This document shows, piece by piece, positions 17,134 through 26,656 of a stretch of DNA of 64,000 nucleotides (its first letter is position 1; each line of letters begins with the position of its first letter). Source of the DNA: Putridiphycobacter sp045107045 (lineage in GTDB: Bacteria; Bacteroidota; Bacteroidia; Flavobacteriales_D; Crocinitomicaceae). The translations under genes and the position numbers were made by a program. Location of the stretch: assembly GCA_045107045.1 (NCBI GenBank), contig JBGCFR010000011.1:1-64000 (forward strand), in the 5' to 3' direction. The notes beneath the pieces were generated by a model, which was given only the letters and a program-made list of their open reading frames with translations, was not told the DNA's origin and searched no databases.

Positions 17134-17326
17134 CTATTCCGAAATATTCATTTGTTTTAAAGCTTCTTGGACCTCAACTACTGGCATTTGACACGACTTA
17201 TTCACACAAACAAAAATGGTGGTTTCACCTATAAACTTGCCCTCTAATAATGGAATAGTTCCTTTTTCACCTCCCATCAAAATCTTATTGGGGATATCGC
17301 ATTTGTTAAAAATCTCAAAATCCTTA
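17134..17326 (-). pseudogene. Truncated copy of the 3' end of the DUF255 gene
   Basis: Minus strand, stop TAG at 17134-17136. The sequence encodes DIPNKILMGGEKGTIPLLEG and then a segment through FVCVNKSCQMPVVEVQ, equal to the C-terminus of the complete gene at 19624-21747 but diverged after the last about ten residues. Over about 40 codons the two copies differ at a dozen positions, all apparently synonymous. Homology ends near 17326, where an upstream in-frame TAA appears and no more of the DUF255 protein is present. An internal ATG (17275-17277) would leave a 47-residue reading frame. It lies in a 494-base gap (16907-17400) that otherwise holds nothing I can name. Confidence 0.85.
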
Positions 17327-17400
17327 TGAATGGCAGGTCAGGAGGTCAAAAAATGCCGTTTATTTTTTGTATATTTAGTGGTAAATGAAACCGACAAACT

Positions 17401-18651
17401 ATGTATACAAAAACACCATTCATCTTAAGTTTTCTTTTTATTTTCACGACCTTTTTTAGTTCAAAGGCACAAAACTCAATTGGCAGGCAAGAAGCCATTC
17501 AATTAATTCAAGAAGGGGATAGTTTCCTCCAATTTGGGATGTGGGATCGGGCCTTAATTTCTTACAGCAACGCCATTGAAACAGATAGAGAATATGCTGA
17601 GGCCTATATGAAACGTGGACAATTATACGAGCGTATTTTAAGAACGCAAGAAGCCGCCATAGATTATAATACGGCCATTCAACTCAACCCATTAATTGAT
17701 ATTTATTATGACCAAAGGGCTAGGCTCAAAATGTTGTCGTTCGACTATTATGGTGCTCTAGAAGATATTACAAAAGCAATAGAAATTAATACGTCCAACC
17801 ATAATTACTTAAAGTATCAGGTAGATGGTTTTATTTCGTTGGGTATGTACGAAGAAGCACTAGGGAACCTAGATTCTATAAGTGCGGATGAAGGTTACGA
17901 ATTATATAGTTTCCAGCGAAAGGCATTAATTCACCTTTTGAATGATGATATAGCGCTTGCAGAATCTACAATTAACAAAGCCCTTGAAATTGACAATAAA
18001 GCCTACTTAACTTTGGATTTAATAGGACTAATTAGTTTAAAAAAGGAAGATTATCAAGGCGCTATTTCGTGGTTTAACCAAGCCATAGCCATAGATCCTA
18101 GCCAATATGTCTCATTTTATAATAGAGGCATTTGTTACCGTTTTTTGGGTGAAACTGAATTGGCGTTAAAAGACATTAACCAATCCATTACATTGAATAA
18201 TCAACAACGTGATGCCTTTTTTAAAAGGGCCTTAATTAAAAAAGAACAAGGCAATTTCGAAGGGGCGATTTCAGATTATGAATCTGCCATTTCTATTGAC
18301 TCATCATACGCTGACGCCATTTATAATAGATCTTTTACCTATAAAATACTGGGGGATTATTTAAGTGCCGAAAAGGATATTGATTTATTGATAAATGACA
18401 CACAAGACAAACCTGAATATTGGAATATGAAAGGCAACCTCTTAGTACTTCATGGTGATATTGAGGAAGCCATTACGTTTTATAACGAAGCCATTAGCAT
18501 TAATTATGAGTATTCCGAGGCCTATTATAATAGAGGTATTGCTAATTTACTGTTGAATCATACTATTCAAGCTTGTCAAGACTTTCACAGAAGTGTAGAC
18601 CTAGGAAATCCAAAGGCCGAAGCCGTTATTCTCAATTTTTGCGGATATTGA
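17401..18651 (+). CDS. TPR-repeat protein
   Basis: A 416-residue secreted protein: residues 1-23 are a signal peptide ending in SSKAQ. The rest is about ten tetratricopeptide repeats, readable as AYMKRGQLYERI, AAIDYNTAIQLNP, DYQGAISWFNQAIAIDPSQYVSFYNRGICYRFLGE, QRDAFFKRALIKKEQGNFEGAISDYESAISID and EAYYNRGIANLLL (segments). TPRs of this kind scaffold protein complexes in the periplasm. No enzymatic domain accompanies them. It lies between the DUF255 remnant and YitT and converges with YitT, so it is probably a single-gene unit. Confidence 0.85.
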   Translation: MYTKTPFILSFLFIFTTFFSSKAQNSIGRQEAIQLIQEGDSFLQFGMWDRALISYSNAIETDREYAEAYMKRGQLYERILRTQEAAIDYNTAIQLNPLIDIYYDQRARLKMLSFDYYGALEDITKAIEINTSNHNYLKYQVDGFISLGMYEEALGNLDSISADEGYELYSFQRKALIHLLNDDIALAESTINKALEIDNKAYLTLDLIGLISLKKEDYQGAISWFNQAIAIDPSQYVSFYNRGICYRFLGETELALKDINQSITLNNQQRDAFFKRALIKKEQGNFEGAISDYESAISIDSSYADAIYNRSFTYKILGDYLSAEKDIDLLINDTQDKPEYWNMKGNLLVLHGDIEEAITFYNEAISINYEYSEAYYNRGIANLLLNHTIQACQDFHRSVDLGNPKAEAVILNFCGY

Positions 18652-18681
18652 TAAGGTTGAACTTAACCTAGCTGTCTTTTT

Positions 18682-19560
18682 TTATTTTGAGGGTGATAAT
18701 TTTTTTAAACTTTCTTTGGTCAGGAATTTAGTAGAAATACCACCTTTGATATGATTAACATCAAACTCAATAATAAACGCATTTTTATCAATTGACTCTA
18801 TTAGATTATAGGTCCTGCGAATATCGATTCTATTAATAACTGTATGGATAATATCATTGTCTGACCGATTCCCTCTTTTTCCGAATCCGCCAGAGCCTTT
18901 ATATATAGTTGAACCTGTTCCAACAACCTTGATTATCTCTTTATTAATCTCATCCATTTTTTCAGAAACGATCATGAGACCTACATAGTCTTCAAATCCT
19001 TTAATCATTAAGTCAATGACTTTGGCGGTAACTATAAAAGTCAGAATGGAGTACATGGCTATTTCAATTGACAATGACAGTGCTGCTATTGCAAATAAAA
19101 TGGCATTGAATAACAGAACCACTTTACCTATACTGATGCCTAAACGTTCGTGTATGAAAATGCCGAGGATTTCTGAGCCATCCAGCACAGCGCCATTTCT
19201 TATGGTTAAACCTATTCCAGCCCCCAAAAATAGCCCTCCAAAAATGGCAATTAGTAGCTTATCGTCAGTAATGGACTGAAAATTTTCAAAATGAATGACT
19301 ATTGCCAATGCCACTATTGAAATAACTGATTTAACAAAAATACTTTTAGATAGACTAAACCAAGCTAAAACTAGAAAGGGAATACTTACAATTAAAAGAA
19401 AATAAGAAATATCAAAATCGTAAAGTTCACTGAGTAAAATAGCAATTCCTGTGGCACCGCCATCTAAAAACCCATTGGGCAGTAAAAACATTTTTAAGCC
19501 AACACTCGCTAGTAAAATGCCAATTGAAATTTGAAAAACTTCCGATAACACTCTTTTCAT
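18682..19560 (-). CDS. YitT family membrane protein
   Basis: A 292-residue membrane protein with five or six hydrophobic segments (about residues 10-180) of the YitT/DUF161 type, with the family signature LPNGFLDGGATGIAILLSEL early and IRNGAVLDGSEILGIF near 125-140. The C-terminal 90 residues are the cytoplasmic DUF2179 domain (GSTIYKGSGGFGKRGN, then EFDVNHIKGG). Its transport substrate is unknown. It is convergent with the TPR protein and 63 bases downstream of the DUF255 gene on the same strand, so they may be co-transcribed. Confidence 0.92.
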   Translation of the reverse strand: MKRVLSEVFQISIGILLASVGLKMFLLPNGFLDGGATGIAILLSELYDFDISYFLLIVSIPFLVLAWFSLSKSIFVKSVISIVALAIVIHFENFQSITDDKLLIAIFGGLFLGAGIGLTIRNGAVLDGSEILGIFIHERLGISIGKVVLLFNAILFAIAALSLSIEIAMYSILTFIVTAKVIDLMIKGFEDYVGLMIVSEKMDEINKEIIKVVGTGSTIYKGSGGFGKRGNRSDNDIIHTVINRIDIRRTYNLIESIDKNAFIIEFDVNHIKGGISTKFLTKESLKKLSPSK

Positions 19561-19623
19561 ATTAGTTATGTTTCTCTTTTACAATTTGGACCGACTTATT
19601 TATAGGTTAAGCGTCATTTTCAA

Positions 19624-21747
19624 TTATTTCAAACTCATCTGTTTTAACGCCTCGCTAACCTCCACTACTGGCATTTGACAGGACTTATTTACACAAACAA
19701 AAATGGTAGTTTCACCAATAAACTTACCTTCTAACAATGGAATAGTCCCTTTTTCACCTCCCATTAAAATTTTATTAGGGATATAGTGTTTGTTTAATTC
19801 TTTCAGTATAGTGGCCCAATCTTTTCCTGTGATGGCAATTTCATAATACGGATAAGTCATTTCCATCATGAGTATAGCCCAGTTTGAATATCCAGATGGA
19901 TATTCTGCAAAGTCCGACTGTACATTTAGCAACATTTGCTCAGCTGTTTTTTGGTAAGAAGAGCTATCCAAAAGTGTTCCCAACTGATGTAAGCCAATGG
20001 CCATTTCAGAATTTGAAGATGGAATGACATTATCATTCACTTCCATTTTTCTTGCAATTAATTGTTCACCTGCACTAGAGGTGTAGAAGAACATACCCGA
20101 TTTTTGATCTTTAAAATTGGCAATTGAGAATTCAGCTAATGATCGTGCCTGCGTCAGCCATTTCTCATCAAATGTCATTTCGTATAACTTTACAAAGGCG
20201 GTAATCATAAATGCATAATCATCTAGAAAACCATCAATTTTACTCACCCCTTCCTTACTGGTATGCCATAAGCTCCCATCTTTCTTAATCTGGTTTTTAA
20301 CTAACCACTTCGCATTTTTTAAAGCTAAATTGCTAAAGTTTGGTTCATTAAAAGCCATGGCAGCATTCACCAAACCTTTTAACATTAATGCATTCCAAGT
20401 CGTTAAAATTTTATCATCTAGTCCTGGACGAATACGCTCGGACCGCTTAGTTAATAATTTACCATTAATGGTTTTTACTTTGGCAGACAATTCAGCATTT
20501 GACATGTTAAAAGTTGAAGCGGCTGTATCTTTAATGTCTCTCAATAGAATATAATGTCCTTCCCACAATCCTTTTGGGTTCACATTATAATACTGTTTTG
20601 CAAAAGCATATTCAGTTTCAGTTAATACCTCTTTTAATTCCTGTTTTGACCAAACATAAAATTTTCCTTCTTCTCCTTCCGAATCAGCATCTAATGCCGA
20701 CTGAAATGCACCATCTTTGGTAGTCATTTCACGTTCTAGCCATTCAATGGTCTGATAGACCACATCTTTATAAATTGGGTTCTTTGTTCTCTGATAAGCT
20801 TGGCTATATAAAATAATCAATTGGGCATTATCGTACAACATTTTTTCAAAATGAGGCACTTTCCATTTATCATCTGTCGAATATCTAGCAAAGCCACCAC
20901 CTACTTGGTCATAAATGCCACCCAATGCTATTTTGGTTAAGGTCAAATCAACATAATCCAATAATTTCTGATCATTAACGTAATTTGCAAAACGCATTAA
21001 AAAGTCATAATTATTTGGGATTGGAAATTTTGGTGCTCTGTTGGGGCCACCCTCTTTATAATCGAATGCGGCCTCCCATTTTTCAATCATCAATCCAAGA
21101 TTTTCATCTTTTATTTTAGTCTCTTCACTTGGTGCTTGAATCAATTCCGACTGTTGGATACCGTCTGTTAAATTACTGGCATATTTCTCAAAACTACCCT
21201 TATCTTTCTCATAGGTCAAAGCCAAATTTTGAAGCATTTCCATCCAGCTACTTTTTGGAAAATATGTCCCCCCGTACACAGGTCTTCCATCAGGCAATGC
21301 AAAGCAGTTTAAAGGCCACCCACCCGAACCGGTCATCAATTGAACCGCATTCATATACACCTGGTCCACATCTGGTCTTTCTTCTCTATCTACTTTAATA
21401 CAAACAAAATTGTCATTCATAAATTTGGCCACCACAGAATCTTCAAAACTCTCATGTTCCATGACATGACACCAATGGCAAGACGAATACCCAATACTCA
21501 CAAGCACTAGCTTATCTTCCGCTTTAGCCTTTTCAAAGGCTGCATCTCCCCATGGGTACCAATTAACAGGATTATGCGCATGCTGCAATAAATACGGACT
21601 CGACTCATCAATTAGTAAATTAGTGTGGGCATGATTTTTCATGGATTTATCAGTTTGCTCTTGACTATTAGCGCATGAGGCCATGATTAATATAATTGCC
21701 AAAGCCAATATTGCGTTTATAAAATATGCACTGTTTAAACCTTTCAT
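19624..21747 (-). CDS. DUF255 thioredoxin-domain protein (YyaL/SSP411 family), lipoprotein
   Basis: A 707-residue protein of the YyaL/spermatogenesis-associated protein 20 family. Residues 1-24 form a lipoprotein signal (ILIMASC, Cys25). The N-terminal thioredoxin-like DUF255 part includes NLLIDESSPYLLQHAHNPVNW, the redox motif YSSCHWCHVM (C90, C93) and VDREERPDVDQVYM. The large remainder is an (alpha/alpha)6 barrel of the cellobiose epimerase type, with GGIYDQVGGGFARYS, FEKMLYDNAQL and ALDADSEGEEGKFYVWS, all family hallmarks. The function is not known; redox or sugar-related roles have been suggested for the family. The last about 45 residues are duplicated in the truncated copy near 17.2 kb. 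Confidence 0.93.
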   Translation of the reverse strand: MKGLNSAYFINAILALAIILIMASCANSQEQTDKSMKNHAHTNLLIDESSPYLLQHAHNPVNWYPWGDAAFEKAKAEDKLVLVSIGYSSCHWCHVMEHESFEDSVVAKFMNDNFVCIKVDREERPDVDQVYMNAVQLMTGSGGWPLNCFALPDGRPVYGGTYFPKSSWMEMLQNLALTYEKDKGSFEKYASNLTDGIQQSELIQAPSEETKIKDENLGLMIEKWEAAFDYKEGGPNRAPKFPIPNNYDFLMRFANYVNDQKLLDYVDLTLTKIALGGIYDQVGGGFARYSTDDKWKVPHFEKMLYDNAQLIILYSQAYQRTKNPIYKDVVYQTIEWLEREMTTKDGAFQSALDADSEGEEGKFYVWSKQELKEVLTETEYAFAKQYYNVNPKGLWEGHYILLRDIKDTAASTFNMSNAELSAKVKTINGKLLTKRSERIRPGLDDKILTTWNALMLKGLVNAAMAFNEPNFSNLALKNAKWLVKNQIKKDGSLWHTSKEGVSKIDGFLDDYAFMITAFVKLYEMTFDEKWLTQARSLAEFSIANFKDQKSGMFFYTSSAGEQLIARKMEVNDNVIPSSNSEMAIGLHQLGTLLDSSSYQKTAEQMLLNVQSDFAEYPSGYSNWAILMMEMTYPYYEIAITGKDWATILKELNKHYIPNKILMGGEKGTIPLLEGKFIGETTIFVCVNKSCQMPVVEVSEALKQMSLK

Positions 21748-21806
21748 ATAATTTCTTAAATCTAAAAGGTAAATATACTTAACTTCGTTCTGCTAAAGTA
21801 ATTTAT

Positions 21807-24791
21807 ATGAAAAATATCCTACTTATTCTAACTCTAATCATAGCGAACTCCGGTTTCGGTCAGTCCTATTTTCAACAGGATGTTGATTATAAAATTGACG
21901 TCACTTTAAATGATCGGAACAATACGCTTTCAGCAAATGTGGAATTTACATATAAAAACAATTCTCCTAATCCTTTAGAATTCTTATACATTCACGTTTG
22001 GCCAAATGCCTATAAAAATGCTGAAACAGCTCTTGGAAAACAACTTTATGATATGAAAGAGATGGCTTTGCAATATGCCACTGATGAAGAGAAAGGTTAT
22101 ATAGATTCTTTAGATTTTAAAGTAAATGGAGAGCAGGCAGATTGGGCCTTTGATGAAACCCATATTGATATTGTTAAATTGAGGTTGAAAAACAGCCTCA
22201 AACCAGGCGAATCAGTTAAAGTGTCAACACCATTTAAAGTAAAGATACCGGATGGCGATATTTCAAGACTTGGTCATGTTGGAGAGTCTTATCAAATTAC
22301 ACAATGGTATCCTAAACCGGCAGTGTATGACGTGGATGGATGGCATCAAATTCCATACCTAACACAAGGGGAATTTTATTCAGAATATGGTTCATTTGAT
22401 GTGTCCATTACTCTACCAAAAAATTATGTAGTTGGTGCCACAGGAGATCTACAAACCCCATCTGAAATTGATTTTTTAAACGACTATGCAGCCCGAACTG
22501 CTCGCAAATTTGAGACGAATGGGTTCACTGCTCCAGATGGCGAAAAAAGAAGGTCTTCCTCCCCTTTTCCTAAATCTGATACTACTTTTAAAACCATTAG
22601 ATATACCCAAGACAATGTACACGATTTTGGATGGTTTGCTGATAAACGTTTTGAAGTATTAAAAGGCGAAGTTAAATTACCTCATTCAGAGAGAGTAGTC
22701 ACTTCGTGGGCCATGTTTGTGCCACACCATGCCGAACTTTGGAAAGACGCCATTGAATACATTAATGATGGCACCTATTATTACTCCCTTTGGAATGGGG
22801 ACTATGCTTATAACCATGTGACAGCTGTTGATGGTACAATTAGTGCTGGTGGCGGAATGGAATACCCAAATGTAACAGTAATTGGTAATGCCAGCTCAAA
22901 AGAACAGTTGGAGGTGGTGATAGTCCATGAGGTTGGGCACAACTGGTTTTATGGAATGCTGGGTTCAAATGAGAGAGTGCACCCTTGGATGGATGAAGGC
23001 TTGAACACCTTAAATGAAATGAGATACATCAACACCAAGTATCCTAATAATACACAAACATCTGACATGCTAGGCAAAATTGCAAAAACCGTTCATTTAG
23101 AACATCTAAACCATAGCGACATGAACGATTTAATGTATAGAGTTACAGCAGGAGCTGGTGTAGACCAGCCGATTGAACTCACCTCTGCTAACTATACATC
23201 AGGCAATTATGGTGGCATTGTATATGGTAAAACCGGATTAGTTTTTACGTATTTAAAAGATTACCTAGGGGACGAATTATTCGACAAATGTATGCGAAGT
23301 TATTTTGATATTTGGCATTTTAAACATCCTCAACCAAACGACTTTAGAAAGGTAATGGAAGATGTTTCAGGTAAGGATTTAAGTTGGTTATTTGATGACA
23401 TTATACCAACAACCAAGCAAATTGATTATAAAATATCGAAAGTAAAACAGACCGAAAAAGGAACAGAAGTGACCATTAAAAATGTTGGACAAGTAAACGC
23501 TCCAGTTCGAATAGATGCCTACAGCTTTGAAAATTTACGTAAAACCATTTGGATAGAACCTGGTGACAAAAAGCAAACGGTTCTTTTTCCAGAATCTAAA
23601 ATTGATGAAGTGAAAATTGATGGTGTTAAGAGAATGCCTGAACCAAATAGAAACAATAATTCATGGCACGAAAAAGGACTATTTGGAAATGTAGAACCCA
23701 TTAATTTTGAATTTTTAGGTGGTGATAATAATCCAGAAAAAACAACCGTCTGGTGGTCACCAAACATGGGTTGGAACAAATATGATAAAATAATGTTAGG
23801 TCTTGCTTTTCACAATTTCACTCTGCCAAAAAACAAATTCGAATATTTATTGGCACCCTATTATTCTTTTGGAAGGAAAACAATTGCTGGTTATGCTTGG
23901 GGAAGGTACACTATGGTTCCAGCTAGAAACTTTAAAGGTATTGTAGTGGGCTTAAAAGTGAAAAATTTTGGCTTTGAACAAACAGATGGCTCAAGTAATT
24001 ATATTGCTTTGTCGCCCTATGTTGACTTTTTAATAGGAAAGCCTGATTCAAAAACATACTATACTCAAAAATTAAGATTGCAGGGAGCTTATAATTTTGA
24101 GGATGGTGCTGGTTATTATCAAACCGTTTCTGGAGGCTTTGCAAAATACGAATTCAACTACAAAAAAAGGTTGCATCAATTCAGATTTGGAGCGCGTGCT
24201 GATTATATTTCTGTGGCTTCAGAAAACATTTCTGTGGCCAATGCTTATACCAATGCTTTTTACAAGTTTAAGTATTGGGACAAAAAGAAAAAACACGTGA
24301 GTTTGCAGTTAAACTTTGCACAAAACCTCCTATATGAAGGGACAAATAGCAGCAGGTATGGTATTGCTTTAGGTGGGCAAACAGGTACTCAGGATGTATT
24401 TTATGAAACCTTTATGTTTGGACGAAATGCCACCACAGGTGTAAGCGGCCGCCGAAGACAAAATAATCATGGTAATTTTAGTACGGTTAGTGCTATTACC
24501 ACCAATAACCAAATTTTATCTGCCAACCTTTACTGTGAATTACCTTATGTTCCACTTATTGGACTATTTGCCGACGCCGGTATAATACCACACGCCAATA
24601 GTACAGCTCAATATGCTCAAATGGGAATTGGCATCAGACTTTTAGATGGCGATTTAGGACTGTTTTTACCTTTAGTTGAAAACACCTCACTTAAAAACTC
24701 CTATACATCCGATAAAATTTGGTCAAAACTTAGGGTAACCTATAACCTAACCAATATTACAGGTGATCGATTATTGAAAGTGGCATTTTAA
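21807..24791 (+). CDS. M1-family zinc metallopeptidase with C-terminal outer-membrane barrel-like domain
   Basis: A 994-residue protein with a signal peptide (residues 1-18). Residues about 20-560 are an M1 aminopeptidase: GGGMEYPNV near 350 (the GAMEN equivalent), HEVGH at 374-378 and DEGLN with Glu397, giving the HExxH-X18-E zinc site. A beta-rich linker follows to about 640. The last about 340 residues, from WWSPNMGWNKYDKIMLG onward, show alternating aromatic strands (YLLAPYYSFGRKTIAGYAWG, YAQMGIGIRLL) and end in KVAF, which looks like an outer-membrane beta-barrel. It probably anchors the peptidase to the outer membrane. Its substrate is unknown. It stands alone, divergent from the DUF255 gene. 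Confidence 0.85.
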   Translation: MKNILLILTLIIANSGFGQSYFQQDVDYKIDVTLNDRNNTLSANVEFTYKNNSPNPLEFLYIHVWPNAYKNAETALGKQLYDMKEMALQYATDEEKGYIDSLDFKVNGEQADWAFDETHIDIVKLRLKNSLKPGESVKVSTPFKVKIPDGDISRLGHVGESYQITQWYPKPAVYDVDGWHQIPYLTQGEFYSEYGSFDVSITLPKNYVVGATGDLQTPSEIDFLNDYAARTARKFETNGFTAPDGEKRRSSSPFPKSDTTFKTIRYTQDNVHDFGWFADKRFEVLKGEVKLPHSERVVTSWAMFVPHHAELWKDAIEYINDGTYYYSLWNGDYAYNHVTAVDGTISAGGGMEYPNVTVIGNASSKEQLEVVIVHEVGHNWFYGMLGSNERVHPWMDEGLNTLNEMRYINTKYPNNTQTSDMLGKIAKTVHLEHLNHSDMNDLMYRVTAGAGVDQPIELTSANYTSGNYGGIVYGKTGLVFTYLKDYLGDELFDKCMRSYFDIWHFKHPQPNDFRKVMEDVSGKDLSWLFDDIIPTTKQIDYKISKVKQTEKGTEVTIKNVGQVNAPVRIDAYSFENLRKTIWIEPGDKKQTVLFPESKIDEVKIDGVKRMPEPNRNNNSWHEKGLFGNVEPINFEFLGGDNNPEKTTVWWSPNMGWNKYDKIMLGLAFHNFTLPKNKFEYLLAPYYSFGRKTIAGYAWGRYTMVPARNFKGIVVGLKVKNFGFEQTDGSSNYIALSPYVDFLIGKPDSKTYYTQKLRLQGAYNFEDGAGYYQTVSGGFAKYEFNYKKRLHQFRFGARADYISVASENISVANAYTNAFYKFKYWDKKKKHVSLQLNFAQNLLYEGTNSSRYGIALGGQTGTQDVFYETFMFGRNATTGVSGRRRQNNHGNFSTVSAITTNNQILSANLYCELPYVPLIGLFADAGIIPHANSTAQYAQMGIGIRLLDGDLGLFLPLVENTSLKNSYTSDKIWSKLRVTYNLTNITGDRLLKVAF

Positions 24792-24803
24792 GATAACTTG
24801 TAA

Positions 24804-25796
24804 CTATTTATTCAAGTCCCAATTATACTCTTTATAAGTTATAGTGGCATCTTCGTTAATCGAGACGTTGCTATATTTATTTAGAAATTCAATGACATCT
24901 CCACCCTGAAAATCATCTTTGTACCAGTCAAATATTTTTGATATCTCAATTTGATCTGCGGCAATTGTATTGGCTGAACCGTTAATAAAAGTAGTCGTCT
25001 GCTTTTGCAATTGACGACTCAGTTTTTCTGCCGTAAAAGCACTATTCATAATTGGCGGACATGATTTAGCTGCACAATTAACGGCAAAGTGAATTCGCGC
25101 TTCTTTAAATCTTGGCCTTATTATAGAGTTTTCAATGTCATTTAACGAGTATCGCTTCGTTCCAACCTTCACAACATCTTGATCCCATGGCTTACCTCCA
25201 CTTAAATTTGTGATTGAACTGATTGGGTAATTTTGACAAATTAGACGAACAGTAGCTGCATTGTATAAATTAATCCAATACGCTAATTTTTCATTTCTTG
25301 ACCAACTATCTCTAGTTGCAAAACTCTCTAAATAGACCACGTATGCTTGTAAATCAGTCATACTCCCTTTCATTCCAGAATAGTTTACTTTTCCACTACT
25401 GCTAACATTCGCTTTCAATAAAGTATTCCACTTATCATGGTTTGGTTTTAAGGGAACATTGGTTGGCTGCGGAATTTCATCAGCCGTTGATACTGACTCC
25501 TGCTCTGAGCTTTGATCAATAACCTTTTTATCGGCTGGCTTAGCATCAGCAACTGCTACCTTTGTATCATTGACAGGAGGTTCTTCTTCTGAAACTGTAA
25601 TTTCCTGTTCTATATTATCTATTACTTCCTCGACTATATTCTCTAATTCATTATTCTTAAGAACTTCAGCAACTGACTCTTTTCCAGTCTGAACCGATAC
25701 TTTGTCATCATTCGATTGATTGTCACTTTCACTATTACCTGTCTCTGAACAAGAAATAAATACAAGAAATGAAAATAAAATTATTAGATGTTTCAT
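24804..25796 (-). CDS. DUF547 domain lipoprotein
   Basis: A 330-residue lipoprotein with a signal ending in VFISC (Cys16). Residues 17-118 are a low-complexity acidic linker rich in Ser, Glu, Asp and Val. Residues about 120-325 match DUF547: WNTLLKANVSSSGKVNYSGM, WINLYNAATVRLICQNYP, SLNDIENSIIRPRF and HFAVNCAAKSCPP, whose Cys and Asn residues are conserved in the family. Members are predicted to be papain-like peptidase relatives, but activity is untested. It converges with the M1 gene with only 12 bases between stops. Confidence 0.88.
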   Translation of the reverse strand: MKHLIILFSFLVFISCSETGNSESDNQSNDDKVSVQTGKESVAEVLKNNELENIVEEVIDNIEQEITVSEEEPPVNDTKVAVADAKPADKKVIDQSSEQESVSTADEIPQPTNVPLKPNHDKWNTLLKANVSSSGKVNYSGMKGSMTDLQAYVVYLESFATRDSWSRNEKLAYWINLYNAATVRLICQNYPISSITNLSGGKPWDQDVVKVGTKRYSLNDIENSIIRPRFKEARIHFAVNCAAKSCPPIMNSAFTAEKLSRQLQKQTTTFINGSANTIAADQIEISKIFDWYKDDFQGGDVIEFLNKYSNVSINEDATITYKEYNWDLNK

Positions 25797-25903
25797 AGAA
25801 TTTTTTAGATAAATATACCAAATTTGTACGAAGATGATTGGTTAACCTTACAATGGATTAAAATATTCTGAATCCTTAAAAAGATTTCATTTATTCATAT
25901 TAG

Positions 25904-25911
25904 TATATTTG
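25904..25911 (+). promoter_or_regulatory. -7 box four bases before the DUF1684 gene ATG
   Basis: TATATTTG fits TAnnTTTG and ends four bases before the ATG at 25916. If this is the promoter, transcription would begin at or very near the start codon, giving a leaderless mRNA. Confidence 0.5.
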
Positions 25912-25915
25912 TGTA

Positions 25916-26536
25916 ATGAAGTTAGCCCTAACTGTAACAATTCTAATTATCCAGATCATTAGTTTCACCCAAACATCAGACAGTCTTAAATTGCAAAAAA
26001 TTCGAGACTTCCAGACATCCTTAAACCATGATTATAAAGACAAAACGCATTCTCCTTTAACTAAAAAAGATCGCCGAAAATTTAAAGGCCATCACTTTTA
26101 TGATAGCAACTTGCAATATCGCGTTGCTGCAACCATTGTATTAACACCCGAGAGTGATACTTTTGGAATGAAAACATCAACTGATCGTAAACCATTGTAT
26201 AGAAAATATGCTGTGGCTAGTTTCGAACTAGGAGGTCAGCCTCTTGAACTCAGTATCTACCAAAACATTAAGTATTCTCAAATAGAAGGCCATAAAAATA
26301 GTCTATTCTTATTATTTAATGACTTGACAAATGGAAATGAAACCTATGGCGGAGGGAGATATATTGACTTAGAAAAATCAAATACGAATACGATAATAAT
26401 TGACTTCAACCTTTCTTACAATCCCTATTGTCACTACAATTCGAAATATAGCTGCCCTATTCCTCCCTCTGAAAACAATTTACCAATTCCAATTGAAGCG
26501 GGAATTAAATCTTATGGTAAAGCAAAGCGCCATTAA
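25916..26536 (+). CDS. DUF1684 domain-containing secreted protein
   Basis: A 206-residue protein with a signal peptide of about 18 residues. It matches DUF1684: KIRDFQTSLNHDYKDKTHSPLT, the F-G-M-K-TSTDR segment, YGGGRYIDLE, and near the C-terminus DFNLSYNPYCHYN and YSCPIPPSENNLPIPIEAG, which form the conserved core (Cys residues of YNPYC and YSCP). No enzymatic function is established for the family. It is a single gene followed by an unrelated plus-strand gene. Confidence 0.88.
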   Translation: MKLALTVTILIIQIISFTQTSDSLKLQKIRDFQTSLNHDYKDKTHSPLTKKDRRKFKGHHFYDSNLQYRVAATIVLTPESDTFGMKTSTDRKPLYRKYAVASFELGGQPLELSIYQNIKYSQIEGHKNSLFLLFNDLTNGNETYGGGRYIDLEKSNTNTIIIDFNLSYNPYCHYNSKYSCPIPPSENNLPIPIEAGIKSYGKAKRH

Positions 26537-26629
26537 ACATTACAAATTTTTAACGTTAAAAAATTTCAGCCGGTCAACCAAATATAAAATATGCCGTCTC
26601 TATTTTTAGTATATACTGAAAGCTTTACA

Positions 26630-26637
26630 TAAATTTG
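26630..26637 (+). promoter_or_regulatory. -7 box upstream of the 26657 gene
   Basis: TAAATTTG matches TAnnTTTG, 19 bases before the ATG at 26657. A -33 TTTG is not evident. Confidence 0.35.
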
Positions 26638-26656
26638 TTACATAACCAAGATTAAT

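Noticed and set aside
18650..18683. Weak hairpin and T run after the TPR gene
   Set aside because: The stem has only five pairs and the T run is separated by seven bases. It may end transcription but was not strong enough to list.
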